Positions 50,232 to 59,619 are shown, counted from the first letter of the stretch. The stretch: DNA of 64,000 bases from Rotaria sp. Silwood1 (GCA_905250075.1 CAJNOP010000235.1:62001-126000); one strand, 5' to 3'. Numbers and translations are program-made. Notes: generated by a model not told the origin, from the sequence alone.

Positions 50232-52392
50232 TCATGATAGTTTCGTTTGAAGTTGATCGAAATTTTCTTTAAACTTTATTGTATCTTTATTATTTGGTGT
50301 CGAAGACTTTTGATTTGATTGAACAGCAAGTTCAGCACATATCAGGGCTTGATCATATTGTTGGAGCTTACTCAATATTCTCGACATTTTGTAATAAGTC
50401 ATAGCTAAGCTTGAATAATTAACATGAGAAGCTTTGTTTTCAATATCTAATGCTTCACGATAGAAGGTGAGGGCAGTCGAGTAGTCTTCTGCTTCTTGAT
50501 ATACTTCACCAATGGTGCTGAATATAGAAGCTATCGATGGATGATTAGATGGAAGTACTTCTTTTCGTATATTCATAGCTTTTTGAAGATTATTAAGTCC
50601 AGCCATGTGTTCTCCCATAGATATTTGGGCAAGACCAATATTTTTGTAAGCGGTAGCCAACCAAGGATGATTTGCTGGAAGAATTTGTTTATAGATTTTA
50701 AGTGTCTTTTCATAATATGGCAAAGCAATTGCATATTCTTGTCTTTGATCATATACAAGTCCGATATTGTTATAAGTAGTAGCTAGATCTGGATGGTTTA
50801 CTGTCAGCTTTTTTCTCGTATACCAAGGGCTTTTTGATGATATGACAGTGCTTTAGAAGTGTCGTTGAAGTTGGTACACAAAAGATCCATATTATTATAA
50901 GTAGCTGCTAGATCAAGATTAGTTGAAGGACTTATTTTTTCTTGAATTTCATTACTTTTTCATAGAATGTTTGAGCTTCCAGATCATTTCCTTGTTTATA
51001 TTTAATATATCCCAATTGATTATATATTGAAGCAATTGTTTTTTCATCATTATTATGTGTTGAATCAAGTAATAGTTGATACATTGCTTCGACTTTGTCA
51101 AGTTCGCCTAATGTAATCATTAATCGACCTGATCGATCGATCGCACTTCCTTCCCCAATTTCTCGTCTTATCTGTTCAGTTAATTGTATAATTTGTAAAT
51201 CGTTATTGCTCACCGATTTCAAGCTAACTTTCCATATATGATCATTGTTTTCTTTGACTTGAACGATTCGAAAAACGGTATGCATCGAAAAAAGAATTTC
51301 TTTTTCTCTTTCATTATAATAACTAATATCATTTAATGAAGCAAATGGAGTTGTTATTACAGTTCGATCAACTTCTACTTCAAATAGAACAGAAGTTTTA
51401 CCATCTTGATCTGTAGATCTTTGTGCAAATTTCATCGCGACATTCCAGTCATCAGTAGTAGAAAGGAAATTATTGAATGTAAATATACCACCAATATTAT
51501 TTCTTAGTCCAATAAATGTATCATCAAGCATTCGTTGACCTCGATAAACGATAAATGAGCCCCATGCGATCGGATCTTTTTGAATGTATTTCTTTAATTT
51601 GTTGATGAATATTTTTCATAAAGAAGCCCATCCCAGCAATAATATTAATATCAAAAGTTCTCAAACTACGATTGAGCATTCGATAAGCAAAACATTCACG
51701 AATATACCACCAAATAGGTGAATGTTCGTGATAATGATGTAAGAATTCATCAATTATTTTTAATTGATCTGGATTGTCATGATAACTTTTTTGACAAAAA
51801 TCAACAAACTCGCTGGTTCACCATAGATTATTTCCAATAGAATGTCTTTTATTAGTTGTGAATACATAAATGATGAATTAACTTGTTGCAAATCCGGATT
51901 CGAAGAATTATTCAACGATAGAATACTAGTTGGGGTCAAATCTTGTTCACATTGTGCAGGATCCCTTACAAGTGATTGACAAATAGGTTCAATTTGATTA
52001 GTAACAAGTTTTATCTTTTTCCATTGTTGTGTCCATCTGTGAAGTGATGGTTGTCCATAAAATACATAAGTAGAATCGAGTCGAACAAATTTATGAACAA
52101 GTGGTACTAATTTTTCTCCGAGTTTTCCAGATACAATAATAAATATTTGTTCATCTCTTGTTTTTTCAATGAAATCATAACATTCGTTCAAATCAGTAAA
52201 TAATCTAATTGAATTACAGATTTTTAGTAATTGAGATAAAGTATACTGACAATCTTTTTGTGATTGATTGACGTTCGAATCTAACCATATGAGAACAAAA
52301 TTTTGAACAATCTTATTTTCGCAATATTGTATAACATTTTTCTTGTTCAAATACTTTCTTTTTATAGCAGGTGTTCCAGAAGAGTTTCCCAT
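50232..52392 (-). pseudogene. Frameshifted NAD-dependent arginine ADP-ribosyltransferase with TPRs
   Basis: From the ATG at 52392 the order is: receiver-like domain (FVLIWLDSNV to about residue 140), ART domain, then at least five TPRs. Visible ART residues are the arginine of VYRGQRM, the serine of FLSTT and the EKE of EREKEILFS, so the R-S-E set is intact at the motif level. TPRs include YKNIGLAQISMGEHMAGL and YYKMSRILSKLQQYDQAL. The frame changes at least four times: near 51820, 51595, 50957 and 50812. The last three fall at or beside A-runs in the coding strand. This family modifies arginines on target proteins; in bdelloids it is large. It could be a real pseudogene or an active gene damaged by homopolymer sequencing errors. 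The intact PhoD-like and aminotransferase genes nearby argue for real decay. Confidence 0.75.
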
Positions 52393-52999
52393 GTCACCAA
52401 GCGTAATGTATAAATACTTTCTAAGTATAAATCAAACATAGTGCTAGAATTTGTGAACAACGAAATGTTCTCTTTGATCTTGCTAAATAATTATTTCTAT
52501 TCTTAAATATATAAACATAGGTCTGCACATGGATGAAGGGCGAGGGATGATTTTGAAGTAGTTTTTGTTATACTCTGATATTTTTATGATCACCTTCCTC
52601 GAAATCCTATGATCTCATTGGAGCAATGACGAATAAAGACAAAATTATAATACATCACAAAATTTTAACTCATATGACAGCATCTTTTACATTACAGTTT
52701 ACCTTATCGTGAAGAGTAATGTAAATAAAAGTTCACATGCATCTATCTCTGAATAGTAAATGTTGATTTGCTCTTAACATTATGGCACACATCCTTTGCA
52801 ATGTAAAAGGTTTTTAAAAAAATTCAATTCAGAAAAAAGAAAGTGTATTACTTTTGTAAAAAAATAACAAAAATTTTGTTTCTATATGCATGTGAATGAT
52901 TGAATCTAGCGCTTCTTTTCCCCTAGACTGAAAGGCTAGAGTCTAGAAACCGTAATTCACCTGTGTCTATCTGGCCGTCTGTCTGTAACAAGCGCTTGG
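52393..52999. other. Intergenic stretch, nothing recognised
   Basis: Upstream flank of the ART-TPR gene; no coding frame supported. Confidence 0.5.
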
Positions 53000-53157
53000 C
53001 ACAAATGACCATTTCTATGGGACAAATGACCATTCCTATGGCACAAAGGACCATTTTTATGGTACAAATGACAGTTTCAATAGCACAAGTGACAATTTCC
53101 ACGGCACAAACGACCATTTTCACGGCACAAGGGACCATCTCTATGGCACAAATGATC
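53000..53157. repeat. 21-bp minisatellite, about 7.5 copies
   Basis: The unit is near ACAAATGACCATTTCTATGGC. All units are 21 bp and differ at few places, so a plus-strand frame stays open as a seven-residue repeat (QMTISMA-like) within a 140-codon frame (52963-53385). The flanking parts of that frame resemble no protein, so I treat it as a minisatellite. Confidence 0.75.
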
Positions 53158-53604
53158 GCAAAAATACGAACGTCTGTTTGTCATGCTTCTGTCAGTCTAG
53201 GGCCCAGTGAATCGACCATTGATATCGATGAACGTCACTTGTTTTTTGTTATCTTCACATTTTTGGAAAAAATAATACAGAAAATTTGCATGTGGCATTT
53301 GATTAATGTACGAAAAAAAAGTACTCAGAAAGTCAGGCGCACGAATAGAAAAGGTAGCGATCCACAGCATTCAAAACTCAAATAATTTGTCAAACCTTTT
53401 TTTAATGCAAAATAAATACAAACAACAAACATATATGACGGTCCACAACAAAAGCGATACGAAATGTTTTTATTTATCTTCTGATGTACATTATACTGCC
53501 ATTTGAACTCGATTGAGACAAATTTTCCAATCGAGTGAGGTTTTGTGTACAGTTTTGTCAATCGGCACAAGAATCAGTTGTTTCTGAAGAATTTCAATCC
53601 AGAT

Positions 53605-53741
53605 NNNNNNNNNNNNNNNNNNNNNNNNNNNNNNNNNNNNNNNNNNNNNNNNNNNNNNNNNNNNNNNNNNNNNNNNNNNNNNNNNNNNNNNNNNNNNNNN
53701 NNNNACACCCACACCCACACCCACACCCACACCCACACCCT
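53605..53741. repeat. Telomere-like G/C hairpin interrupted by the second assembly gap
   Basis: One hundred N (53605-53704) are followed directly by six clean ACACCC units ending ACCCT. The G-rich arm and spacer expected to the left are missing, most likely inside the gap. Confidence 0.7.
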
Positions 53742-53902
53742 AAGGAAACAATAAGTTTTCGGTGTATTGAACATTGAGTGGTATGAAATAAAATGAGCTT
53801 GTGATATGGCAATGATTGGGAGAGTAACATATTCACATGTGTTAGTGGGATTGAAGGATCGACTATCGCACTAGCGTAACCTATATCTGAGGCTTTGCCA
53901 CA

Positions 53903-53980
53903 GTGTGGGTATGAGGTGTAGGTGTAAGGTAGAAGAATATCAACCCGCTCAGGCACATACTTATACCGGCACCCACACCA
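53903..53980. repeat. Telomere-like G/C hairpin 11
   Basis: GTGTGGGTATGAGGTGTAGG, spacer with AAGGTAGAAGAATATCAACC, then GGCACCCACACC. Part of a cluster of three in about 500 bp. Confidence 0.7.
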
Positions 53981-54042
53981 CAAAGTGTTCCTAATATCCA
54001 AATTCAAGTTTAAGTCAATGCGACATGATTGGCATCTTGGGA

Positions 54043-54108
54043 ATGGGTGCGGTTGTGGGTTTATGACTCTCTTCAACAAAACCCATACCGACTTTCACAC
54101 CCACACCC
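54043..54108. repeat. Telomere-like G/C hairpin 12
   Basis: ATGGGTGCGGTTGTGGGTTT, spacer ATGACTCTCTTCAACAAA, then TTTCACACCCACACCC. Confidence 0.7.
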
Positions 54109-54373
54109 AATTCTGTATGTAAAACTGTATATAAAACACTAGATTATCCGTTCTTATAGTCTAAAATGAACGGTGTTTCCTCAAAGCATGAGTCGAACCC
54201 TTATAAAAGGCTTTTCTGCGCATTGCCAACTTATCAAGTACTTTTGCACAAATGATGAAAAAGTTATTTTTAGTGGATTACAGTTAGTATACCAATTAAA
54301 AAAAGGTGCGTGCCTGTTTAAAATAATAATGATGCATTGCTTGAAAAGTCAAGTTTTTTTTATATCAGAGATA

Positions 54374-54723
54374 CAATAATTAAGAATGAGTTCATGTTTG
54401 GACATTTTGATCATCAAAATTTTGGTTTCAAATAAGATGTATGCGATACTCGAAACCAGCACAAAAAGCTGAATCGAATAACATAGATCGTATTACAAAA
54501 TATTTTTCATCGAAATTCGATCCCTACTTCTTCTATGGCTCATTCGAAGTGATTTCATCGGAGTGCTCGCTCGGATCGAATTTCGATGAAAAATATTTTG
54601 TAATAAAATCTATGTTATTCGATTCAATTTTTTATGGTGATTTTAAATATCACATGAGTTTTATTTGAAAACAAAAGTTTGATGATCCAAATGTCAAAAC
54701 ATGAGCGCATCTTAATTATTTTG
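54374..54723. mobile_element. Foldback MITE with 150-bp arms
   Basis: The left arm starts CAATAATTAAG (54374) and ends CGAAATTCGATCC (54523). The right arm starts GGATCGAATTTCG (54572) and ends CTTAATTATTTTG (54723). The 48-base loop has no coding content. Confidence 0.75.
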
Positions 54724-54837
54724 AATTTTCTTCAGTGAAAGCAAACTGTCAAATGCGTAACGTACTATGTTTCCTATGTAACTCGATGAGTTCTACTCAC
54801 ATAAAACAAACACAAGAAAAATAAATTTCTGCTTTAA

Positions 54838-55078
54838 CCCTTTCTTGCCTTTGGCTAAACCTGAGGGTTCGAAAGGGCGATTCGCTGAATAACAATAATC
54901 TTATGATACCTAGTGTACGTAGGGTGTGGGTGCGTGCGGGTGTGGGTGTAGTTTTCTTTTAACTCATACCCACTCACACCCACACCCTGGATATAAAACC
55001 CTTTCGTTAATGTCTCATAGTTAAAAGAATCAATTTTTTATAAAATTGTATTTATAAATACCATAGGGCAAGAAAGGA
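54838..55078. mobile_element. piggyBac-type MITE carrying a telomere-like hairpin
   Basis: TTAA sits on both sides (54834-54837 and 55079-55082). The ends are CCCTTTCTTGCC and, on the other strand, TCCTTTCTTGCC, 11 of 12 identical. TTAA targets with CCY-starting inverted repeats are typical of piggyBac. The 241-bp element holds hairpin 13 almost exactly at its centre. Confidence 0.7.
54921..54988. repeat. Telomere-like G/C hairpin 13
   Basis: AGGGTGTGGGTGCGTGCGGG continues as TGTGGGTGTAG, spacer TTTTCTTTTAACTC, then ATACCCACTCACACCCACAC ending CCT. The outer ends AGGGTGTGGG and CCCACACCCT are exact complements. Confidence 0.85.
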
Positions 55079-55106
55079 TTAATTTTGAATTAGCCCCACC
55101 TAACAA

Positions 55107-55260
55107 GGTTAGAGGTATAACTGTATAGGTATAAGGATATAGCCAAACGAGTATAGCCATATGGATATAGGTATACAGGTATAGTCATACGGGCATAGGT
55201 ATAAGAATACAGTCTTAAAAATACAGCTGTAGGAATGTAGTTATGCGACATAGGCGTAAG
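55107..55260. repeat. Degenerate ATAGGTATA-type tandem repeat
   Basis: Words such as TATAGGTATA, GGATATAGCC and GGCATAGGTATAAG recur every 10-15 bases over about 150 bases. The array is heavily diverged. Confidence 0.55.
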
Positions 55261-55354
55261 GATTTAGATATTGAGGTACCAGCATTCCGATCTAGTTCGT
55301 GCGCTATAGTCCTTGTAGTGTAGCGAGAACGTAGGTGGATTTGTAATAATTGGT

Positions 55355-55640
55355 GTGAATTTTGATCGATTTCTGATCGATTCTTTAATTGATTCTGAAT
55401 CAATTAATAATCGATTATAATCATACACTTGTAATCGATTATTAATCGATTAGGAATCAATTAAAATCAGCCTTAATCAATTTTAAACGAGTAGTATTGT
55501 AGAATAACTGTTTCTGCTGCTATAATCGATTATGGCTAATTATAATCGATTTTTAATCAATGAAAAATCGCTCAGGAATCGATTCGTCATCGGTTAGCGG
55601 CGTATGATTATAATCGCTTTTTCAGCAAATTGTAATCGAT
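55355..55640. repeat. AATCGATT-rich degenerate array
   Basis: The palindrome AATCGATT or one-base variants (AATCAATT, GATCGATT, AATCGATTA) occurs more than a dozen times over about 290 bases. Many are joined as ATAATCGATTATAATC-like tandem units of about 10-12 bp. Confidence 0.65.
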
Positions 55641-56338
55641 TTTAATTTGATTTTTTCCGTATTTTTTTACATGAGATGGATATTGCTGCCTTAGTGTTAT
55701 TCACTTAGATTTTCGTTGGATACAATTGAAAGCGTCTCAGTTTCGTTCGATGAATTTATAAGAAAACGTATCATAGACACACGCATGTCATTATATACAA
55801 GGACATTGATGCGAATATCAATATTCGCATTCATGTGCATCCTTTTCAAACTTTCGATACTAACTCTGTTGAGGACTGCGAAACAGTATACAATACTGAA
55901 ACAGCTGAATATTCAATTGAGGTTCAAGCGAGTCACGTAGACGAGCGTTACATGTATCTATATATGTATAAGCGAAAGGCGTCATGTATTTACTTTCGGA
56001 ATTTGTTTTAGATAACTACTAACAAAACAAGTCTATTTTTCGTGTATACTATAAAACAGGATCAACTCTGCTTTATTAGATTATTCTTTCGATTTTGATA
56101 ATATTTGTTTTGGATTAAATATCAAGTGATTCGATAAAAGCTGAGAGCATCATTGATGTATACCGTAGAGAGCTCTTTTATCTCCGGTACTGTCAAATTT
56201 GAATTCAACTATTCAACAATTAGAACAAGCAGCCACTATCGTGATTTCACCATGCATCTTAATACCGATTCTCTTCTAGAGTCATCTAGAAGTTGAACAT
56301 TCGGTTTTCTGTTGTAACCCTTTGATTATGATGGAATA

Positions 56339-56401
56339 GAACAATGCCACCTGATGATTGCTCGTAGCGAGGCATGAAATCGCGATAGTGGCTGCTAGTT
56401 C
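56339..56401 (+). ncRNA. Type I hammerhead ribozyme motif A
   Basis: Stem I 5' strand GAAC...GCCAC, core CTGATGA (56351-56357), stem II TGCTCG/CGAGGCA with one bulge, core GAAA (56376-56379), a short stem III ATC-GC-GAT, then U-A at the cleavage site (56386-56387). The returning stem I strand is GTGGC...GTTC. All invariant core residues are present. The weak point is a U-U mismatch where G10.1-C11.1 is usual. Predicted cleavage is after 56387. Confidence 0.65.
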
Positions 56402-56504
56402 AATTTGCAGTCATGCAATATTAACACTGGTTCTCTTCTAGTTCTCGAACTAGGAGTTGAACATTCGGTTTTCTGTTGTAACCTCTTAAGGTTATAATTG
56501 AATA

Positions 56505-56566
56505 GAACAATGCCACTTGATGAGTCCCTTCAACAAGGATGAAATCGCGATCGTGCCTGCTTGTTC
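56505..56566 (+). ncRNA. Type I hammerhead ribozyme motif B (core mutated)
   Basis: Stem I GAACAA...CAC with GTG...TTGTTC, core TTGATGA (56517-56523), stem II GTCCCTT/AAGGAT closed by G-U, GAAA (56541-56544), stem III ATC-GC-GAT and U-C at 56551-56552. C3 is U, which should weaken or abolish cleavage. Stem I and stem II fit the known architecture better than in copy A. Confidence 0.6.
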
Positions 56567-56613
56567 TATATGTAAATATTATGAAAAAAATTATATAAAC
56601 AATTCACATAAAA

Positions 56614-56657
56614 CACAGGACAGGATGCAGGACGAACCCGCGCCGTCCAGTCCTGTG
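56614..56657. other. GC-rich hairpin
   Basis: CACAGGACAGGA pairs with TCCAGTCCTGTG (one A-A mismatch) around a 20-base loop. It lies 48 bases after the ribozyme dimer and may be part of the same element. Confidence 0.5.
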
Positions 56658-56699
56658 CTCACCTCTGATATTAATCCGAGTTGATGTTTTTTCTGAATC

Positions 56700-57192
56700 A
56701 GAAGACACGCCGAAATGCATCATATGAAAATGAGAGAAGAGAACAGAGAAATATTTGCCAACAATCAACAGAAAAAGATGAGAACACATATGTAATAACA
56801 CATATGAATTATATTTTCGACTGACCTTACTCGAATCAATCTTCCTCCTTTCATACGTTTAACTCATTCGATCTCTCACCAACATAATTGAGCGAGAAAG
56901 CGACGAAACGAATGCATAACAAAACGAAAAGAAAGTGAGTGATATAACATATGTGTAGAAAACAAAACAACACAAGAGAAAACAGCGTAAAAAGAACACG
57001 AAAAAAAATGAGGAAGAGTTGACTTTAACATAACCCTATCACTCACTGAAGAATATCAATACTTTTCGATGACGAAGTAATGTATAAGCTGCCAAGGTTT
57101 GTTTTCAGACAGTTCTGCAATGAGAGAACGAGAAACGGTGTTTTTAGCTCACTTCTCCACAATAATTTCATTATAAAAACATAGCACAATCT
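56700..57192. other. Stretch without a recognised gene
   Basis: No coding frame supported. The 5' exons of the MULE-domain gene, if any, should lie here or further left, but I could not identify them. Confidence 0.4.
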
Positions 57193-57411
57193 AGGGTGTG
57201 GGTGTGGATGTGGGTGGGTGTGGGTGGGTGTGGGTGTGGGTGTGTGGGTGTGGGTGTGGGTGTGGGTGTGGGTGTGGGTGTGGTGTGGGTGTGGGTGCGG
57301 GTGTGAGTGTAGATTCAGGTGTCGGTGTGAACTAAAAGATGATCCACGCCCACACCTACACTCACACCCACACCCACACCCACACCCACACCCACCCCAC
57401 ACCCGCACCCT
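57193..57411. repeat. Telomere-like G/C hairpin 14 (longest clean copy)
   Basis: AGGGTGTGGG at 57193 begins about 125 bases of near-perfect TGTGGG-type units. The spacer GAACTAAAAGATGATCC precedes a C-rich arm ending CACCCGCACCCT at 57411. G-runs are dense enough to form G-quadruplexes. Confidence 0.9.
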
Positions 57412-57535
57412 AAAGCGAATCTTTCAAAATCAGCAGCAGCCATTATTCCAACTGTTGTTGAATATCGTATGTATGACTGACGCACCAGTAAACTATTCTA
57501 TTTAGAATGTTTTATTTTAATAATAAGGATCTAAT

Positions 57536-58720
57536 ATGAGTAAAACACGGCGACAAAATACACCTGTGATAGCATCAACTGCTATGTTCGATATTCCACA
57601 ATTTTATCAGCAAACACTTTTGCCCAAACGATTCCTATTAATAGATGTATTTCTAAAACGTGGTAAACATCGAATTTTAGTCTTTTCAAGCGATCAACAA
57701 TTACAGTTACTATTTGAAAGTGAAATCATTTTTATAGATGGTACATTTGATATTACACCAGCTCCATTTAGACAAGTGTACTTGACACATGCTCATAAAT
57801 TTGATCAAGGCACGTTATAAGTCATTTTTAGTATAATAAATGCTTATATTTGCACGTGTATATTGTAGGTTTATCAGTTGCATTTTGTCTTTTACCTAAT
57901 AAACGTGCGAAAACATACACAGAATTATTTGAACGGCTAAAAGAACAGGCAAACATTATGGGTAAAATCTTTAATCCAAAATGTATCGTTACTGATTATG
58001 AACCTGGCTTGATGCGTATCGTAGAACAAGAAGTAAGTGCTTCAACCTCAATTATACTCGTTGAACATGTTTAAAATACTGTTCTTGTTTTAGTTTCCTA
58101 TAGCCATTCACTCTGGATGCTTGTTTCACTTCAATCAAGCGGTTCATAGAAAAATTACAGATCTAGGTTTGGCCAATGATTACTTGAACAATGAAACAAT
58201 TCGTGATCAATGTCGTCAACTCATGGCATTAAGTCTAATGCCGATTGAAGAGGTTCAGAATCAATTTATACGTTTAGAAATGATCATGCCAGGAAAATTA
58301 GCTGATTTATTATTATATTTTAAAAATCAATGGGTTAATGGTGTTGTTCCTATTCAAATGTGGAATTTTCATCAGGTCGACCATAGAACAAATAATACTT
58401 CAGAAGGTGAGTACATTACTATTTTTCATACTTTTCATTGCTAAGCTCTATCATTTATTATTTCAGCTTATAATCTTCGATTTTCAACTCGATTATCAAA
58501 GAAACACCCGAATATTTGGAGCTTTATTCATTTGATTCGGCAAGAACATATTCGTTTCGAACATATTTCAATTCAACTTGATGCTGGTGCATCTGCACCG
58601 AAACAATCAACAAAAACAAAAGCTTTCCAATTAAGACTTGATACTTTGTACAACAGATTTCTCAAGAAGCAAATAGATGCCAAGAAACTATTGTCAAGTT
58701 TATCGTTACTAATTAATTGA
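57536..58720 (+). CDS. MULE-transposase-domain protein, four exons (5' end uncertain)
   Basis: Exons 57536-57809, 57869-58032, 58094-58406 and 58467-58720 give an open frame of 334 residues. The introns are 59, 61 and 60 bp. The first has a GC donor (CAAG|GCACGT) and joins in frame to yield HKFDQGLSVAFCLLPNK; introns 2 and 3 are GT-AG (GTAAGT and GTGAGT). The DDE triad of MULE transposases appears intact: aspartate in FIDGTF, aspartate in IVTDYEPGL, glutamate in NNTSEAYN. The zinc-binding-like SGCLFHFNQAVHRK block is also present. Homologues usually start earlier with a FLYWCH-type zinc finger, which I do not see; the telomere-like hairpin ends 125 bases before the ATG. It could be a domesticated transposase-derived gene or a truncated one. 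Confidence 0.75.
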
Positions 58721-58749
58721 GAAGAAAAACAAAGAGCATTTAATAATAT

Positions 58750-59230
58750 TCTGAACGTTCTCTTGGTCTTTCATTTTTAAATTAATAAAGCATATAATCT
58801 ATCATACATTACACGAACAGATCAATCATTTCGACATTTTCCTTTTCGATATTTTCCTTTTCTGTTTTTTTTCGACATTTTCTCTCTTTCGACGTTTTCC
58901 ATCAAGACCGTACAGAATATATTCGGTTTTATAGTCTGCCACAATACATGAACCTAGAAGAACTCGAGCAATGGTGTGGTACAGTATCAAAACGACAAAA
59001 TGGTGATATTATGGTTCGAAATATTCGTCTACCAAATCATGTTTTCGAAAGGACAAAAATATCGTTTTCAAGTGGAGAAGCAATATTGTGGTCTGGCGAT
59101 TTCTTTTAATCTAAATACTTGTTAATGGCTACCTAAAACAATTTACTTTTCTTTGTGTGTACTTACTTTATTGAAATGTAGATTGAAGTAAAAAGCAGAA
59201 ACTCGATCTCTTTGAGCAGAAAATGAGAGT
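58750..59230. other. Downstream flank with an unassigned coding-like fragment
   Basis: A plus-strand frame at about 58920-59110 reads LPQYMNLEELEQWCGTVSKR and continues to a stop. It looks protein-like but has no start and matches nothing I recognise. Confidence 0.35.
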
Positions 59231-59294
59231 ATGGGTGTGAGTATGAGTATATATTTGAAGAGAATACAGATATCCACCTCCACCATTCCCACCT
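59231..59294. repeat. Telomere-like G/C hairpin 15 (degenerate)
   Basis: ATGGGTGTGAGTATGAGTAT, spacer ATTTGAAGAGAATACAGAT, then ATCCACCTCCACCATTCCCA. Confidence 0.55.
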
Positions 59295-59619
59295 TCCATT
59301 TCATTAGTTTCTAACGGTGACTCGTCATTCAACTTAAATATTCTTGTTATCGTCTTGTATATGATTCAGTACAGTTTGCTAATATTTGAAAATATTCCGC
59401 TTCAGCTATTTCTGTCTATCCAACTGATAAAGTAAAATATGAGCTGAATCAAGCTTAACCAATATCCCATTACTAAGCACTTACAATAACAAATCTATAT
59501 ATACATTTCTAAAATAATATCCAACTACGATACCATGATACAAACCATCATCAAAAATGAATTCATTCGCTCTATAAAAAAAGTTTTTCAATCATTTTAT
59601 AATTGTCGTGTTCTTTTTT

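Larger units (their letters stand above)
56213..56571 (+). repeat. Tandem dimer of a 165-bp unit with an inverted left end
   Basis: Two direct copies share TTGAACATTCGGTTTTCTGT (56293 and 56458) and a final hammerhead-like segment, with a period of 165 bp. The left edge (56215-56250) is an inverted partial copy of the 3' end of the unit (AGCAGCCACTATCGTGATTTC). The organisation resembles retrozyme-type or Penelope-like ribozyme repeats. Confidence 0.7.

Noticed and set aside
53000-53157. CRISPR-like array
   Set aside because: The 21-bp units are contiguous with no unique spacers, and the genome is eukaryotic.
53491-54079. Frames across the second N gap
   Set aside because: They consist of unknown codons and CCCACA repeats.
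54855-54890. tRNA B-box-like GGTTCGAA
   Set aside because: No cloverleaf can be drawn around it and no A box is at the right distance.
56215-56250. A third hammerhead on the minus strand
   Set aside because: This inverted segment has the GAAA and stem III parts but no CTGATGA core or stem II, so it is only a partial inverted copy.
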